Positions 26,741 through 36,340 of a stretch of DNA of 64,000 nucleotides are shown one piece after another. Below the pieces are notes generated by a model. That model saw only the letters and a program-made list of their open reading frames with translations. It had not been told where the DNA came from and searched no databases. The position numbers and the translations under genes are program-made. This DNA is from Clostridium carboxidivorans P7 (GTDB lineage: Bacteria > Bacillota > Clostridia > Clostridiales > Clostridiaceae), in assembly GCF_001038625.1 (NCBI RefSeq), contig NZ_CP011803.1:2170001-2234000 (forward strand), read 5' to 3'. The number at the start of each line of letters is the position of its first letter. Position 1 is the first letter of the stretch.

Positions 26741-27151
26741 TTACACTTGACTTCGCTTTGATGATAAAGAAAAAACTACAAAAAACCAAACAACATTTAC
26801 AATTAATGATGTAATACAAATAGCTCCTATTAACGGATATAATGAACTTTTAGTAAGTGAGTTGGAAATAAGTACTATTATTGAAAAATCTGCTAACATT
26901 CCAACAACTAAAAAAGCTGCTATTACAAATTTCATTACATCTACTCCTAATGCATAAACAATCAAAGGTAATATATAAAGTAATGAAATAATACCTATAG
27001 CTGACCACATACCAATAGAATTAAATTTATTAGCATTAGGTCCAGAGTTAGCAAGTGGTGAAATAGAGCTTATACCTACTAGTAAACAAAAAAGTGCTGT
27101 AGATACTAATGTTATAAGTATAATTTTACACTTGTTTTTTTGTTTTATCAT
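26741..27151 (-). CDS. Small four-helix membrane protein (possibly DUF5391)
   Basis: The protein has 136 residues and four hydrophobic segments (about residues 9-30, 49-68, 72-95 and 105-128). The loop after helix 1 reads SISPLANSGPNANKFNSIGM and helix 3 begins YALGVDVMKFVIAAFL, a combination I associate with DUF5391, from memory. No catalytic residues are visible. It is monocistronic and divergent from the two-component system that starts 125 bases away. Confidence 0.6.
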   Translation of the reverse strand: MIKQKNKCKIILITLVSTALFCLLVGISSISPLANSGPNANKFNSIGMWSAIGIISLLYILPLIVYALGVDVMKFVIAAFLVVGMLADFSIIVLISNSLTKSSLYPLIGAICITSLIVNVVWFFVVFSLSSKRSQV

Positions 27152-27275
27152 TATATTAACTTCCCTTCTTCATTCTATATTCATCTTATTCCACCAGAAA
27201 ACAAATTGTCAATTTTATTATATTATTTATGATACAATGGAAAGATAAATGACATTGCTTTGAGAGGTGTATCAA

Positions 27276-27965
27276 ATGTACAATATAATGATAATTGAAG
27301 ATGATAAAAAACTGGACAATCTTATAAGAAATCACCTGCAAAAGTATGGATATAAAACTTATTCTGTAGATGACTTTTCTAATATAAAAAATGAGTTTAT
27401 AAAAAACAATCCTCATCTTGTTCTCATGGACATTAACTTGCCTTTATATGATGGCTTTTACTGGTGCAGAGATATAAGAACAATATCAAATGTTCCTATA
27501 ATATTTCTTTCAGCTAGAAATTCTGATATGGATCAAGTTATGGCTATTGAAAATGGAGGGGATGATTATATAACCAAGCCTTTTTCCTATGATGTGCTCA
27601 TTGCAAAGATAAAAGGAGTTATAAGAAGAGTTTATGGAAGTTACTCAGAAAATAGCCTTAGTGAAGTGTTTGAATCAAATGGACTTTTTTTATATTTAAA
27701 TCAAAATGTAGTAGAATATAAAAGTAAAAAAGTAGAGCTTAGTAAAAAAGAATTCCAACTTCTATATTCTCTTCTTAAAAATGAAAATAAAATTGTTTCC
27801 AGAGAAAGCTTACTGGAGATTTTATGGAATGATGTAGATTTTGTTGATGACAATACCCTGTCTGTTAACATGACTCGCGTAAGAAAAAGACTTGAGGAAA
27901 TTGGAATTACCAATGTAATTGAAACCAAACGTGGACAAGGTTATAAAATAGTATCAAATTGGTAA
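27276..27965 (+). CDS. OmpR-family response regulator, BceR-like
   Basis: The protein has 229 residues. The receiver domain has the acidic pair in MIIEDDKKL, the phosphoacceptor Asp52 in LVLMDINLPLYDG and the conserved Lys in DYITKPFSYD. The winged-helix domain (KEFQLLYSLLKNENKIVSRE, RVRKRLEEIG, KRGQGYKI) is of OmpR type. It opens a Bce-type module: regulator, kinase, ATPase and permease on the plus strand. AGAGGTG precedes the ATG at 27276; an upstream in-frame GTG is less likely. Known relatives respond to cell-wall-active peptides. Confidence 0.93.
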   Translation: MYNIMIIEDDKKLDNLIRNHLQKYGYKTYSVDDFSNIKNEFIKNNPHLVLMDINLPLYDGFYWCRDIRTISNVPIIFLSARNSDMDQVMAIENGGDDYITKPFSYDVLIAKIKGVIRRVYGSYSENSLSEVFESNGLFLYLNQNVVEYKSKKVELSKKEFQLLYSLLKNENKIVSRESLLEILWNDVDFVDDNTLSVNMTRVRKRLEEIGITNVIETKRGQGYKIVSNW

Positions 27966-27984
27966 AACAAAGCAGGTGAAATAA

Positions 27985-29037
27985 ATGAATTTCAAACACT
28001 TTCTTAAGGATAAGATACCTTTTGCAGTGGTTTATTTTTTAGCTACTGCTGCAGTTATAGTTGTAATGTATCTTACTTTAATTATAAACAAAATTGAACT
28101 TATAAATAATAACATAATTTATGCCTGGTTAATTTCAATAATCTTTTTCATATTATTTTTGATATATGATTATTTAAAAAATAGAGATTTTTATAATCAA
28201 CTTAACATAATGTTAAATTCAAAAGAAGACTTAGATAACATACTTAACATAGGAAGTTGCAGTACTCATGAGCAGGAAATATTTAAAAAGCTCCTACTTA
28301 AAACTTATAAAATATGCAGTGAAAGAACTATAAAATATGAAGAAACACACAAAGAATATATAAATTTTATAAATAAATGGGTACATCAAATGAAAACTCC
28401 TGTATCTGTTATAAACCTTATACTTCAAGATGAAATAAATGAAGATAATAGAGCTGTATTTGACAGTATATTAGAAGAAAATGAAAAGTTATCTCATGGT
28501 CTTGATATGATGCTTTGTAATGCAAGAGTTAATGAATTTAACTTAGATTTTAATGTAGAAAGCTTAAACATTATATCTATTGTTAGAAATGTTTTAAATG
28601 ACAATAAGAAATCTCTCATAAGGAGCCATGTATTTCCTAAAATAACAGCTGATGAAGCTATAACAGTGGAAACAGATAAAAAATGGATTTATTTCGTAAT
28701 AAATCAAATAGTTATAAATGCTATAAAATATTCAAAGCTGAAAATTCAGGACAACAAGTATATTATCTTTAAAATCAAAGATGAAAATTCAAAAATTATC
28801 TTATCCATAAGTGATGAAGGAATAGGTATACCAAAAGAGGATTTAAATAGAGTATTTAATGCTTTTTTTACAGGTAAAAACGGAAGAAAAAGCGATGAAT
28901 CTACGGGCATGGGAATGTATCTTGCAAAGAAAATATGTGATAAACTTGGTCATGAAATTCTTTTAGAATCAAAAGAAGGCAAAGGTTCCACCTTTTCTAT
29001 TGTATTTTTCAAGGGTAAAAACTTGTTTAAATTTTAA
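27985..29037 (+). CDS. Intramembrane-sensing histidine kinase, BceS-like
   Basis: The protein has 350 residues. Two membrane segments (about residues 12-34 and 44-62) are joined by a loop of only about nine residues, the mark of intramembrane-sensing kinases. The H-box is FINKWVHQMKTPVSVINLIL with His134. The ATPase domain has N-box VINQIVINAIKYS, G1 SISDEGIGIPKEDL, F-box FNAFFTG and G2 GMGMYLAKKI. Such kinases have no sensor domain and detect peptides through the partner BceAB-type transporter, here 170 bases downstream. It lies 19 bases past the regulator gene. Confidence 0.93.
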   Translation: MNFKHFLKDKIPFAVVYFLATAAVIVVMYLTLIINKIELINNNIIYAWLISIIFFILFLIYDYLKNRDFYNQLNIMLNSKEDLDNILNIGSCSTHEQEIFKKLLLKTYKICSERTIKYEETHKEYINFINKWVHQMKTPVSVINLILQDEINEDNRAVFDSILEENEKLSHGLDMMLCNARVNEFNLDFNVESLNIISIVRNVLNDNKKSLIRSHVFPKITADEAITVETDKKWIYFVINQIVINAIKYSKLKIQDNKYIIFKIKDENSKIILSISDEGIGIPKEDLNRVFNAFFTGKNGRKSDESTGMGMYLAKKICDKLGHEILLESKEGKGSTFSIVFFKGKNLFKF

Positions 29038-29072
29038 TCTTTCAATATTGTAAGATTAAAATTGTATTTGAA

Positions 29073-29107
29073 AGAGAAATCGATACATTGATTTCTCTAA
29101 TTTTTTT
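29073..29107 (+). terminator. Terminator between kinase and transporter genes
   Basis: AGAGAAATC and GATTTCTCT form a nine-base-pair stem with an eight-base loop, followed by AA and a run of T. It lies just past the kinase stop and separates expression of the regulator-kinase pair from the transporter pair, which would then have its own promoter. Confidence 0.75.
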
Positions 29108-29203
29108 ATAATATATACATAAAGTTCAATATATTTCTTATCTAAAAGAATGATAATATTATGGACATCAGCCATGAAATTAATAGATGAAAGGAATGAT
29201 AAT

Positions 29204-29971
29204 ATGTCAGTATTAAAAGCTGAAAATATAAGTAAAATTTATGGTGATAAAAAAGGAAGCTTACAGGTAAAAGCCCTTGATAAATTTAATATTAGCATAG
29301 ATGAAGGAGAATTTGTTGGAGTCATGGGGCCTTCGGGAAGTGGAAAGAGTACCCTTTTAAATATTCTTGCAACAATAGATACTCCAACTTCAGGGGAGCT
29401 TTTCATAAACGGAGTTAATCCAGAAAAACTTGATGAAAAAAAATCTGCACTATTTAGGAGAAAGGAACTTGGATTCATATTTCAAGACTTCAATTTACTA
29501 GATTCCCTATCAATAAAGGAAAATATAATACTTCCACTAGTACTGAACAAAACTAATACTCATGAAATAGAAAAAAAAGTAGGTGATATTGCTTCACTTT
29601 TAAATATAAAAAAGATTTTAGATAAAAGACCTTATGAAACTTCAGGTGGTCAGCAGCAAAGAGCCGCTTGTGCAAGAGCGCTAATTCACAATCCATCTAT
29701 AATACTTGCAGATGAACCCACTGGAAATCTTGATTCTAAAGCTTCTCAAGATGTTATGGAATCTTTGACTAATTTAAATAATGAAAGAAAAGCAACTATA
29801 ATGATGGTTACTCATGACCCTTTTGCAGCTAGCTTTTGTAAAAGAATAATAATGATTAAAGATGGAAGATTCTTTTTAGAAATTGTAAAAGGAGGTAATC
29901 GTCAAGCTTTCTTCAAGGAAATCATGGATTCACTTACTTTAATAGGAGGTAACTATAATGACATTGCATAA
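29204..29971 (+). CDS. ABC transporter ATPase, BceA-like
   Basis: The protein has 255 residues and belongs to the LolD/MacB/BceA group. Walker A is GPSGSGKST (42-50), the Q-loop is IFQDFNLLDSLS, the signature is SGGQQQRAACARAL and Walker B is IILADEPTGNLDS, with the switch in MMVTHDPFAA. With the permease it forms a peptide-detoxifying and sensing complex in the membrane. AAAGGAATG lies before the ATG at 29204; a start 18 codons upstream has no ribosome site. It overlaps the permease gene by 14 bases. Confidence 0.93.
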   Translation: MSVLKAENISKIYGDKKGSLQVKALDKFNISIDEGEFVGVMGPSGSGKSTLLNILATIDTPTSGELFINGVNPEKLDEKKSALFRRKELGFIFQDFNLLDSLSIKENIILPLVLNKTNTHEIEKKVGDIASLLNIKKILDKRPYETSGGQQQRAACARALIHNPSIILADEPTGNLDSKASQDVMESLTNLNNERKATIMMVTHDPFAASFCKRIIMIKDGRFFLEIVKGGNRQAFFKEIMDSLTLIGGNYNDIA

Positions 29972-31919
29972 TATCGCTGTTAAAAATATAAAGGGAAATT
30001 TAAATAAATTTATAATGTACTATTTAAGTAATACCTTTGTAGTTATAGTATTTTTCATATTTGCAAATTTTCTTTTAAGTCCTAAGGCTTCCAGTTTAAA
30101 AAACATGGGGCAAGCTGGCGCAATTATGACAGAAACAGTTTATCTTTGTGAGTTTGTAATACTCATATTCTCAGTTGTATTTACTAACTATTCTATATCA
30201 AGCTTTTTAAAATCCAGAGAAAAAGAATTTGGACTTTTATCAATGTTTGGACTGACAAAAAGCCAAGTAAGAAATTATGTTATGTTTGAAAACTTCATTG
30301 TTTCTTTATTTTCTATAAGCACAGGAATTATCTTTGGTATTCTTTTTTCTAAACTATTTTTTATGTCAATTTCAGCTATTTTAATTTTAAATGCTGAAAT
30401 TCCCCTTACCATATCAATTAAAGCTGTAATATTAACTTCAGTGTGTTTTTTAGTATTGTTTCAAATAACCTGTTTAAAAGCAAGTTATAAGATAAAGAGC
30501 AACAATATAATAGAGCTTTTAAAAGGCTCACGGGTTGCAAAACCAGTACCTAAATTTTCCAGTAAAAAATCAATTTTATCCATAATATTAATTGGCTCTG
30601 GATACATTTTAGCAGTTTTTTCAGGTCAAGCTATTGTACTCACTATGTTCCCTATTTTAATTGTAGTAGTAACCGGAACCTATATGCTATACTCTCAATT
30701 CAGCATATATATTACAAGTAAGCTTAAAAATAATAATAAAATCTTTTATAAAGGCATCAATATGATAACATTATCTCAAATAATATATAAACTTAGTGAC
30801 AATACAAAAATACTATTTGCTGTTTCAATACTTTCAGCTGTAACTTTGACAGCTTCTGCAAGTGTATACTCATTTCAAAAAACTGTACAAAAACAAACTG
30901 TAATAGACTACCCACAAGACATAAGCTTTATTGAAAATGGATTGAATACACACAATGTAATATCTCCTAAAGAAGTAGAAAAAGTTTTTAAATCCTATGG
31001 AAATAAAATAGAATATAAAAATAAAATTATTCTTATAAAAGCAACTAACAATGATTTATCTTCAAATGAACATTTAAATTTTAAAGAACTGATAAATAAA
31101 AAAGATTTCTATATTATGTCCAACACTGATTATAATACTTTAACAAGTGAGCAAAATAAACCATCTATTAAATTAAATAATGGTGAAGTAATTGTTCACT
31201 ATCATAATGTAATTGCAACTAAGGATAAGGAATTATTTGCTGATAAAAATTATTTAAAATTAAATACCCAAAACACTTCCATAAACTTAAAGCTTAAAAA
31301 TGAAATAAATGGTGGAATAATTAATGAAGATAGTAAGAACTCCAATACTGCAGTAGTAAGTGATGATGATTTTAACAAGCTTAAAGCTGATATTAAGGAT
31401 GATAATCTTCAAGTGTATTATGGTTATACTATAAAAAATGGATTTAAAGCAGTAAACTCAGTATCAAACATAAAGAGCGAAATTCCAAAGGAAATGAAAA
31501 GCAGTTTTTCTGAAAGAGTATTAAGCTTTTCTAAAATGATGGAAGTTATGTCCACATTTTTCTTCATAGGAACCTTTATTTCAGTGTTGTTTTTCATAGC
31601 AACTTGCAGCATAATATATTTCAAGCTATTTAATGAAATTCAAAATGATAAACATGAATTTACAGCTCTTAAAAAAATGGGAATGTCTGTAGATGAAATA
31701 AAGAAAATAGTAAGTACTCAATGCTTTATAATGTTCTTTCTCCCTTTTGCAGTATCCTTTATTCATACTACTTTTGCAATAAAGGTCTTAAGCAATATAT
31801 TACAAACAAGCCTTAGTCTTTATTTAATGATTATAGTAGGAATTTATTTTCTACTTCAGACAATTTACTTTTGCTTTTCAAGATCAATGTATGTAAGACA
31901 AATAAATAGCTGGCAGTAG
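29958..31919 (+). CDS. FtsX-like ABC permease, BceB-like
   Basis: The protein has 653 residues. There are about ten membrane segments: four in the first 190 residues, pairs near 210-260 and 285-310, and the last set after residue 525. A large extracytoplasmic domain at about residues 315-520 lies between the later segments, as is typical of BceB. The FtsX-type motif SFLKSREKEFGLLSMFGLTK is near residue 85. It is the flux sensor for the kinase and removes peptides such as bacitracin-like antibiotics in known cases. AGGAGG precedes the ATG. Confidence 0.93.
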   Translation: MTLHNIAVKNIKGNLNKFIMYYLSNTFVVIVFFIFANFLLSPKASSLKNMGQAGAIMTETVYLCEFVILIFSVVFTNYSISSFLKSREKEFGLLSMFGLTKSQVRNYVMFENFIVSLFSISTGIIFGILFSKLFFMSISAILILNAEIPLTISIKAVILTSVCFLVLFQITCLKASYKIKSNNIIELLKGSRVAKPVPKFSSKKSILSIILIGSGYILAVFSGQAIVLTMFPILIVVVTGTYMLYSQFSIYITSKLKNNNKIFYKGINMITLSQIIYKLSDNTKILFAVSILSAVTLTASASVYSFQKTVQKQTVIDYPQDISFIENGLNTHNVISPKEVEKVFKSYGNKIEYKNKIILIKATNNDLSSNEHLNFKELINKKDFYIMSNTDYNTLTSEQNKPSIKLNNGEVIVHYHNVIATKDKELFADKNYLKLNTQNTSINLKLKNEINGGIINEDSKNSNTAVVSDDDFNKLKADIKDDNLQVYYGYTIKNGFKAVNSVSNIKSEIPKEMKSSFSERVLSFSKMMEVMSTFFFIGTFISVLFFIATCSIIYFKLFNEIQNDKHEFTALKKMGMSVDEIKKIVSTQCFIMFFLPFAVSFIHTTFAIKVLSNILQTSLSLYLMIIVGIYFLLQTIYFCFSRSMYVRQINSWQ

Positions 31920-32061
31920 TAATTAATCATTTAAAACCTTTTCAACTTTAAATTTAGTATTTGACAATTTATATCTTATTTATATATGATAGAATTATTT
32001 GTACAAGATTCTATTATGTAATATGTCAATATAAATTATTAAAAAGTTGGAAGGTTAATTT

Positions 32062-32973
32062 ATGGAAATAAACACAGTAATAACTCAAATAATATCTTTA
32101 TTTTTAGTTGCCTTAGTAGGTTTCTATGGCGGAAAGAAAAACATTATAGATGAAAATTTTTCAAATGGTTTATCCAAACTATTAGTAGAAATAACAACTC
32201 CTTTTCTTGTTATTTCATCTTTTAGTATATCCTATGGACCTGATGTTGCAAACAATGTTATAAAAGCTTTTATCTACAGCTTTGCAATATTTATACTAAC
32301 TCCACTGTTAGTAAAACCCTTACTTATAAAAATTGATAAAAGTAAAAGAAATGTTCTTGAGTTTGCAATGATCTTTTCAAATTGCGGCTTTATGGGATTT
32401 CCCGTAGCTCAAAGCGTTTTTGGAAACGAAGGAGTAGTATATGCTGCCATTTTTAATATGATATTCAATATTTTTGTATGGACTTATGGAGTAATGTTAT
32501 TTAATAATAAAAGTGACATTAAAGGCTTGAAAGAATCACTTAAAAATCCTGGGGTGGTTTCTTCAGTAATAGGACTTTTAATTATGATATTTTCAATAAA
32601 AATACCTCCTATACTGTTAAATACTACAAAAATGGTTGGAGGACTTACAACACCAATATCCATGCTCATAATAGGAAGTTTATTATCTAGAAGTGAACTT
32701 AAAAAAATTATTAAAGATAAGAGTATGTATTATGGTTCAATGATAAAACTTATACTATTACCATTAATATTATACTGGATATCCCTATTATTTAAAGAAA
32801 ACTCCATGGTTTTAAAAACCTTCATATTGATGCAAGCTATGCCTGCAGGTGCATTAACCACAATTTTTGCGGAAAACTTCAACAAAAATAAAGAGTACTC
32901 TGCTTTTATAGTATCATTTTCATCACTTTTATCTGTAGTTACCATACCTTTAGTAATTAAGTTTTTTCTGTAA
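32062..32973 (+). CDS. AEC family transporter (auxin efflux carrier-like permease)
   Basis: The protein has 303 residues and about ten membrane segments. Typical AEC features are LVALVGFYGGKKNII near residues 16-30, ISSFSISYGPD, MIFSNCGFMGFPVAQSVFGN (the conserved Asn-Cys-Gly-Phe-x-Gly-x-Pro), and a C-terminal MQAMPAGALTTIFAENF. The family moves organic acids or similar anions. GGAAGG precedes the ATG. It stands alone between the Bce module and a foldback repeat. Confidence 0.92.
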   Translation: MEINTVITQIISLFLVALVGFYGGKKNIIDENFSNGLSKLLVEITTPFLVISSFSISYGPDVANNVIKAFIYSFAIFILTPLLVKPLLIKIDKSKRNVLEFAMIFSNCGFMGFPVAQSVFGNEGVVYAAIFNMIFNIFVWTYGVMLFNNKSDIKGLKESLKNPGVVSSVIGLLIMIFSIKIPPILLNTTKMVGGLTTPISMLIIGSLLSRSELKKIIKDKSMYYGSMIKLILLPLILYWISLLFKENSMVLKTFILMQAMPAGALTTIFAENFNKNKEYSAFIVSFSSLLSVVTIPLVIKFFL

Positions 32974-33117
32974 TACTTTTGATAATATTTAACTCAACTT
33001 TCACAGTTTAAAAACTATGCTGCGCAACTTTTTAGGCGTTAAAGAATATGTTAAATACAATTTCAATTTATTAGAATTACCTATAACATCATAATTAAAT
33101 GTGTACACATAAAGTTA

Positions 33118-33465
33118 CTAGTTTGGATTTTAACTTTTATGTAGTGATATATGATAAGTGTGCCAACACATAAACTAAATTGTTTTAATATTATTCTTAG
33201 CTCGAAGTTTTTGAAAGTCTTAGAACTTTAGTCCTGTCTGAGGGAACCGAGTTTGACAAAGTTCTTAGGCTTTCAAAAATTTCGAGCTTTATTTTAAAAT
33301 TGGAAACTCCTCTTCGTTTCCTCAGAGGAGTAAGCGATTCGCACAAAATCATAGATTTTGGCTCTCTGCTTAAAACATTTAGCCGTGCTGACACACTTAT
33401 CATATATCACAGAATAAAAGTTAAAATTCAAACTTCCACTGCATTCTTGTGTCACATTATGCTTA
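33118..33465. repeat. Foldback (MITE-like) element with nested hairpins
   Basis: Outer arms 33120-33167 and 33387-33434 are inverted copies of about 48 bases sharing GTGATATATGATAAGTGTG and ATTTTAACTTTTAT. Inside, 33199-33288 is a hairpin with arms of about 31 bases that begins AGCTCGAAG and ends TTCGAGCT, with GTCCTGTCTGAGGGAACCGA in the loop. A smaller CTCCTC/GAGGAG stem follows. There is no credible gene. It belongs to the same family as the repeat split by IS110 near 19.3-21.5 kb and fills the gap after the AEC gene. Confidence 0.8.
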
Positions 33466-33479
33466 CATTAACTCAAACT

Positions 33480-33632
33480 TCATTTCTTTCCATGGCATAT
33501 ACTAGATGAAGAACAATTACTGCAACCACAGCCACAGCTGCTTTCTCCATTTTTAGCTTTCTTAACTTGTCTTACTATTACAAAGGCTACAAAACCAAAT
33601 ATAATACCAGACATTATAACTGTTGCTACCAT
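33480..33632 (-). CDS. FeoB-associated Cys-rich membrane protein
   Basis: The protein has 50 residues. It has one membrane helix (VATVIMSGIIFGFVAFVIV, residues 2-20), then a basic stretch (RQVKKAKNG) and a Cys-rich tail SSCGCGCSNCSSSSICHGKK with five Cys. This is the usual form of the small protein found after feoB in Firmicutes, where it is thought to assist ferrous iron transport. It lies 35 bases downstream of feoB. AAGGGATG precedes the ATG at 33630-33632. Confidence 0.85.
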   Translation of the reverse strand: MVATVIMSGIIFGFVAFVIVRQVKKAKNGESSCGCGCSNCSSSSICHGKK

Positions 33633-33667
33633 AAATTTCACATCCCTTATATTTTATTTAAACCACT

Positions 33668-35815
33668 TTATTTTGTATAACTCAACTCTGCTTTAACTTC
33701 TTTTTCTCTATAATTTTTTCCTGTAGATATAGCAATTCCAATTACTATAACCGTAAGCAGCACTGAAGCTGCTGCTCCAATTAAGCTTCCTTTACCTATT
33801 ATGAAGCTGCCAACTTGATTTATAATAAGGGCAACTAAATAAGCTGTAAAAGTTTGAAATCCCAAAGTAATCCATGTCCACCTCCAAGAACCCATTTCAC
33901 GTCTTATTGCACCTATTGATGCAAAGCAAGGTGCGCAAAGCATATTGAAAGCTACGAAAGCAAATCCACTTGCAGCAGTAAACATTGCCGCTGTTTGAGT
34001 AATTAAAGCTGGAGTATCCTCAGCTGCATCCTTTATATTGAATAATACACCAAGAGTTCCAACTAAATTTTCTTTTGCTACCAAACCAGTAACTGTTGCA
34101 ACAGCTGATTGCCAATTGCCAAATCCAATAGGTTTAAATATTGGAGCTATAACGTTACCTATACTTGCTAAAATACTGTTTTCAGCATCTACTGGAGCTA
34201 GTGACCAATTAAAGGACTGTAAGAACCATACTAAAATGCAAGAAACCAAAATTATTGTACTTGCCTTAACTAAGAACGCTTTTACCCTGTCCCACATATG
34301 CATTAGTACACCTTTTGCAGCAGGAATATGATATTGAGGAAGTTCCATAACAAAAGGTGATGGTTCTCCAGCAAATAACTTAGTTTTCTTTAATATAATT
34401 GAAGAAATTATAATCATTATTATTCCTAAAAAATATGCTGTTGGTGCTACCCAAGAAGCTCCACTAAAAAGTGCTCCTGCAATTAATGCAATAACTGGCA
34501 ATTTAGCACTGCAAGGTATAAATGTAGTTACCATAATAGTTATCTTTCTATCTCTATCATTTTCCATAGTACGAGTTGCCATTATACCAGGAACACCACA
34601 ACCTGAACTGATTAACATTGGTATAAAAGATTTGCCTGAAAGACCAAATTTACGGAAGACTCTATCCATTATAAATGCTACACGGGCCATATATCCGCAA
34701 TCCTCAAGTATAGCCAAGAATAGGAATAAAAGCATTATCTGTGGTATAAATCCAATTACTGTTCCTACACCACTAATTATACCTTCTTTCACTAATCCTT
34801 GTAGCCAATCAGCAACATTGGCACTAGCCATTAAGTTTGAAGCACTATTTGTAATTATATCTCCAAAAAGAGTGTCATTTATCCAGTCAGTTCCTATTGT
34901 GCCAACTTTTATTGCTATGTAATATACTATGTACATGGTAGCAACAAAAATAGGAAGTGCTAAGAAGCGATTTGTAACAATTTTATCTATTTTATCTGAT
35001 GTTGTTTCATTCCCTTTTCTATTTTTTCTAATAGATTTTGAAGCAACATCTCCTATAAAGGCATATCTATCCCCTGTAACAATACTTTCACTATCATCAT
35101 CCAGTTCAGCTTCATATTTTTGTATTATAGTTTCTATTTCATCTAAAATACTTTTTGAGATATTTAACTTTTTAATTATGTTTTCATCACGTTCAAAAAG
35201 TTTAATGGCAAGCCATGAAGTTTCAATTCCATCATGTGGAATACTTTTTGTAATAATTTTTTCTATTTCCTGAAAAGCACTTTTAGCTTCCTTGGAGAAA
35301 TTTAATTCAAAATCTGGTTTATTCTTACTCTTTGCAATTTCAATTGCTTTTTTCGCAGCTGCCGAAACACCAGTTCCTTTAAGGGCAGATGTTTCAACAA
35401 CTGGACATCCAAGAGTTTTTGATAACTTATCTATATCAATTTTATCTCCATTTTTTTCTACCACATCCATCATGTTAAGTGCTATAACTGTTGGAATACC
35501 AAGTTCTAAAATTTGAGTTGTTAAGTATAAATTTCTTTCAATATTTGATGCGTCCACTATATTAATTACTGCATCTGGTTTATCGTTTATCATAAAATTA
35601 CGTGTTACCACTTCTTCTAAAGTATATGGTGATAAAGAATAAATACCTGGTAAATCTACAATTTCTACATCTTTATTTCCTTTCAATTTACCTCCTTTTT
35701 TTTCAACTGTTACTCCAGGCCAGTTACCAACATACTGTGATGAACCTGTAAGTTCATTAAACATAGTTGTCTTTCCGCAGTTTGGATTACCAGCAAGTCC
35801 TATTTTGATTGTCAT
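33668..35815 (-). CDS. feoB: Ferrous iron transport protein B
   Basis: The protein has 715 residues. The N-terminal G domain shows G1 GNPNCGKTT (9-17), G2 WPGVTVEKK, G3 DLPGIYSL (54-61) and G4 NMMD, and is followed by the helical GDI-like spacer. The membrane part has two gate motifs, including GCGVPGIMATRTMEN and CSAKLPVIALI, and a late MLCAPCFASIGAIRREM. It imports Fe2+ across the cytoplasmic membrane with GTP or ATP hydrolysis. Two feoA genes precede it and the small Cys-rich protein follows. Length is normal. Confidence 0.97.
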   Translation of the reverse strand: MTIKIGLAGNPNCGKTTMFNELTGSSQYVGNWPGVTVEKKGGKLKGNKDVEIVDLPGIYSLSPYTLEEVVTRNFMINDKPDAVINIVDASNIERNLYLTTQILELGIPTVIALNMMDVVEKNGDKIDIDKLSKTLGCPVVETSALKGTGVSAAAKKAIEIAKSKNKPDFELNFSKEAKSAFQEIEKIITKSIPHDGIETSWLAIKLFERDENIIKKLNISKSILDEIETIIQKYEAELDDDSESIVTGDRYAFIGDVASKSIRKNRKGNETTSDKIDKIVTNRFLALPIFVATMYIVYYIAIKVGTIGTDWINDTLFGDIITNSASNLMASANVADWLQGLVKEGIISGVGTVIGFIPQIMLLFLFLAILEDCGYMARVAFIMDRVFRKFGLSGKSFIPMLISSGCGVPGIMATRTMENDRDRKITIMVTTFIPCSAKLPVIALIAGALFSGASWVAPTAYFLGIIMIIISSIILKKTKLFAGEPSPFVMELPQYHIPAAKGVLMHMWDRVKAFLVKASTIILVSCILVWFLQSFNWSLAPVDAENSILASIGNVIAPIFKPIGFGNWQSAVATVTGLVAKENLVGTLGVLFNIKDAAEDTPALITQTAAMFTAASGFAFVAFNMLCAPCFASIGAIRREMGSWRWTWITLGFQTFTAYLVALIINQVGSFIIGKGSLIGAAASVLLTVIVIGIAISTGKNYREKEVKAELSYTK

Positions 35816-35830
35816 TTCTACTCCTCCTTA

Positions 35831-36052
35831 TTACTCTACAAGAATCATTTCTGCATCGGCTTTACGAATGGATAATTCATATCCACGAATGGTTAATTCT
35901 ATAGGATCTCCAAGTGGAGCTACTTTACGCACATAAATTTCAGACCCCTTTGTAATTCCCATATCCATGATACGTCTGCGAACAGCACCTGCTCCATCAA
36001 TTTTTTTGACTTTAACAGTTTGTCCACATTTTATTTCTTTTAGTGTGCTCAT
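35831..36052 (-). CDS. feoA: FeoA family protein
   Basis: The protein has 73 residues with the SH3-like FeoA fold: TLKEIKCGQTVKVKKIDGAG near the start, RRRIMDMGITKGSEIYVRKV, then APLGDPIELTIRGYELSIRK. FeoA binds FeoB and is needed for Fe2+ uptake in known systems. It lies 15 bases from feoB with a strong GAAGGAGG site. It is one of two adjacent FeoA copies; this one matches the classical form best. Confidence 0.93.
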   Translation of the reverse strand: MSTLKEIKCGQTVKVKKIDGAGAVRRRIMDMGITKGSEIYVRKVAPLGDPIELTIRGYELSIRKADAEMILVE

Positions 36053-36070
36053 TAAAACGTCCTCCTTCGC

Positions 36071-36280
36071 CTATACTATTATTCTACTTGCCATTCCTTT
36101 ATCCAAGGCAACCCTACTATCCTTAACATTTATTATCAAGTTTCCTCCAATTTCTGAAATAATTTTAACACTTTCTCCAACTACAAAGCCTAAACTATTT
36201 AGAAATCTCTTTGTCTCATCATTTCCACTTATCTTTCTAATATTCATTGCACTTCCTTTATTTGCTAATATCAATGGCAT
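36071..36280 (-). CDS. FeoA family protein, second copy
   Basis: The protein has 69 residues and the FeoA pattern: MNIRKISGNDETKRFLNSLG, FVVGESVKIISEIGGNLIIN and VKDSRVALDKGMASRIIV. It is shorter and more divergent than its neighbour. Tandem FeoA genes before feoB are common in clostridia and may form a heteromeric cytosolic subunit. GAGGAGG precedes the ATG; the next gene starts 18 bases later. Confidence 0.9.
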   Translation of the reverse strand: MPLILANKGSAMNIRKISGNDETKRFLNSLGFVVGESVKIISEIGGNLIINVKDSRVALDKGMASRIIV

Positions 36281-36340
36281 AAATTATTACCTCCTCGCAC
36301 AATCCTACTTTACATATTTAAATTTTAAAAAATTCACTAG

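Noticed and set aside
33197..33509. Open frames on both strands inside the foldback element
   Set aside because: They follow the hairpin arms, lack ribosome sites and resemble no protein.
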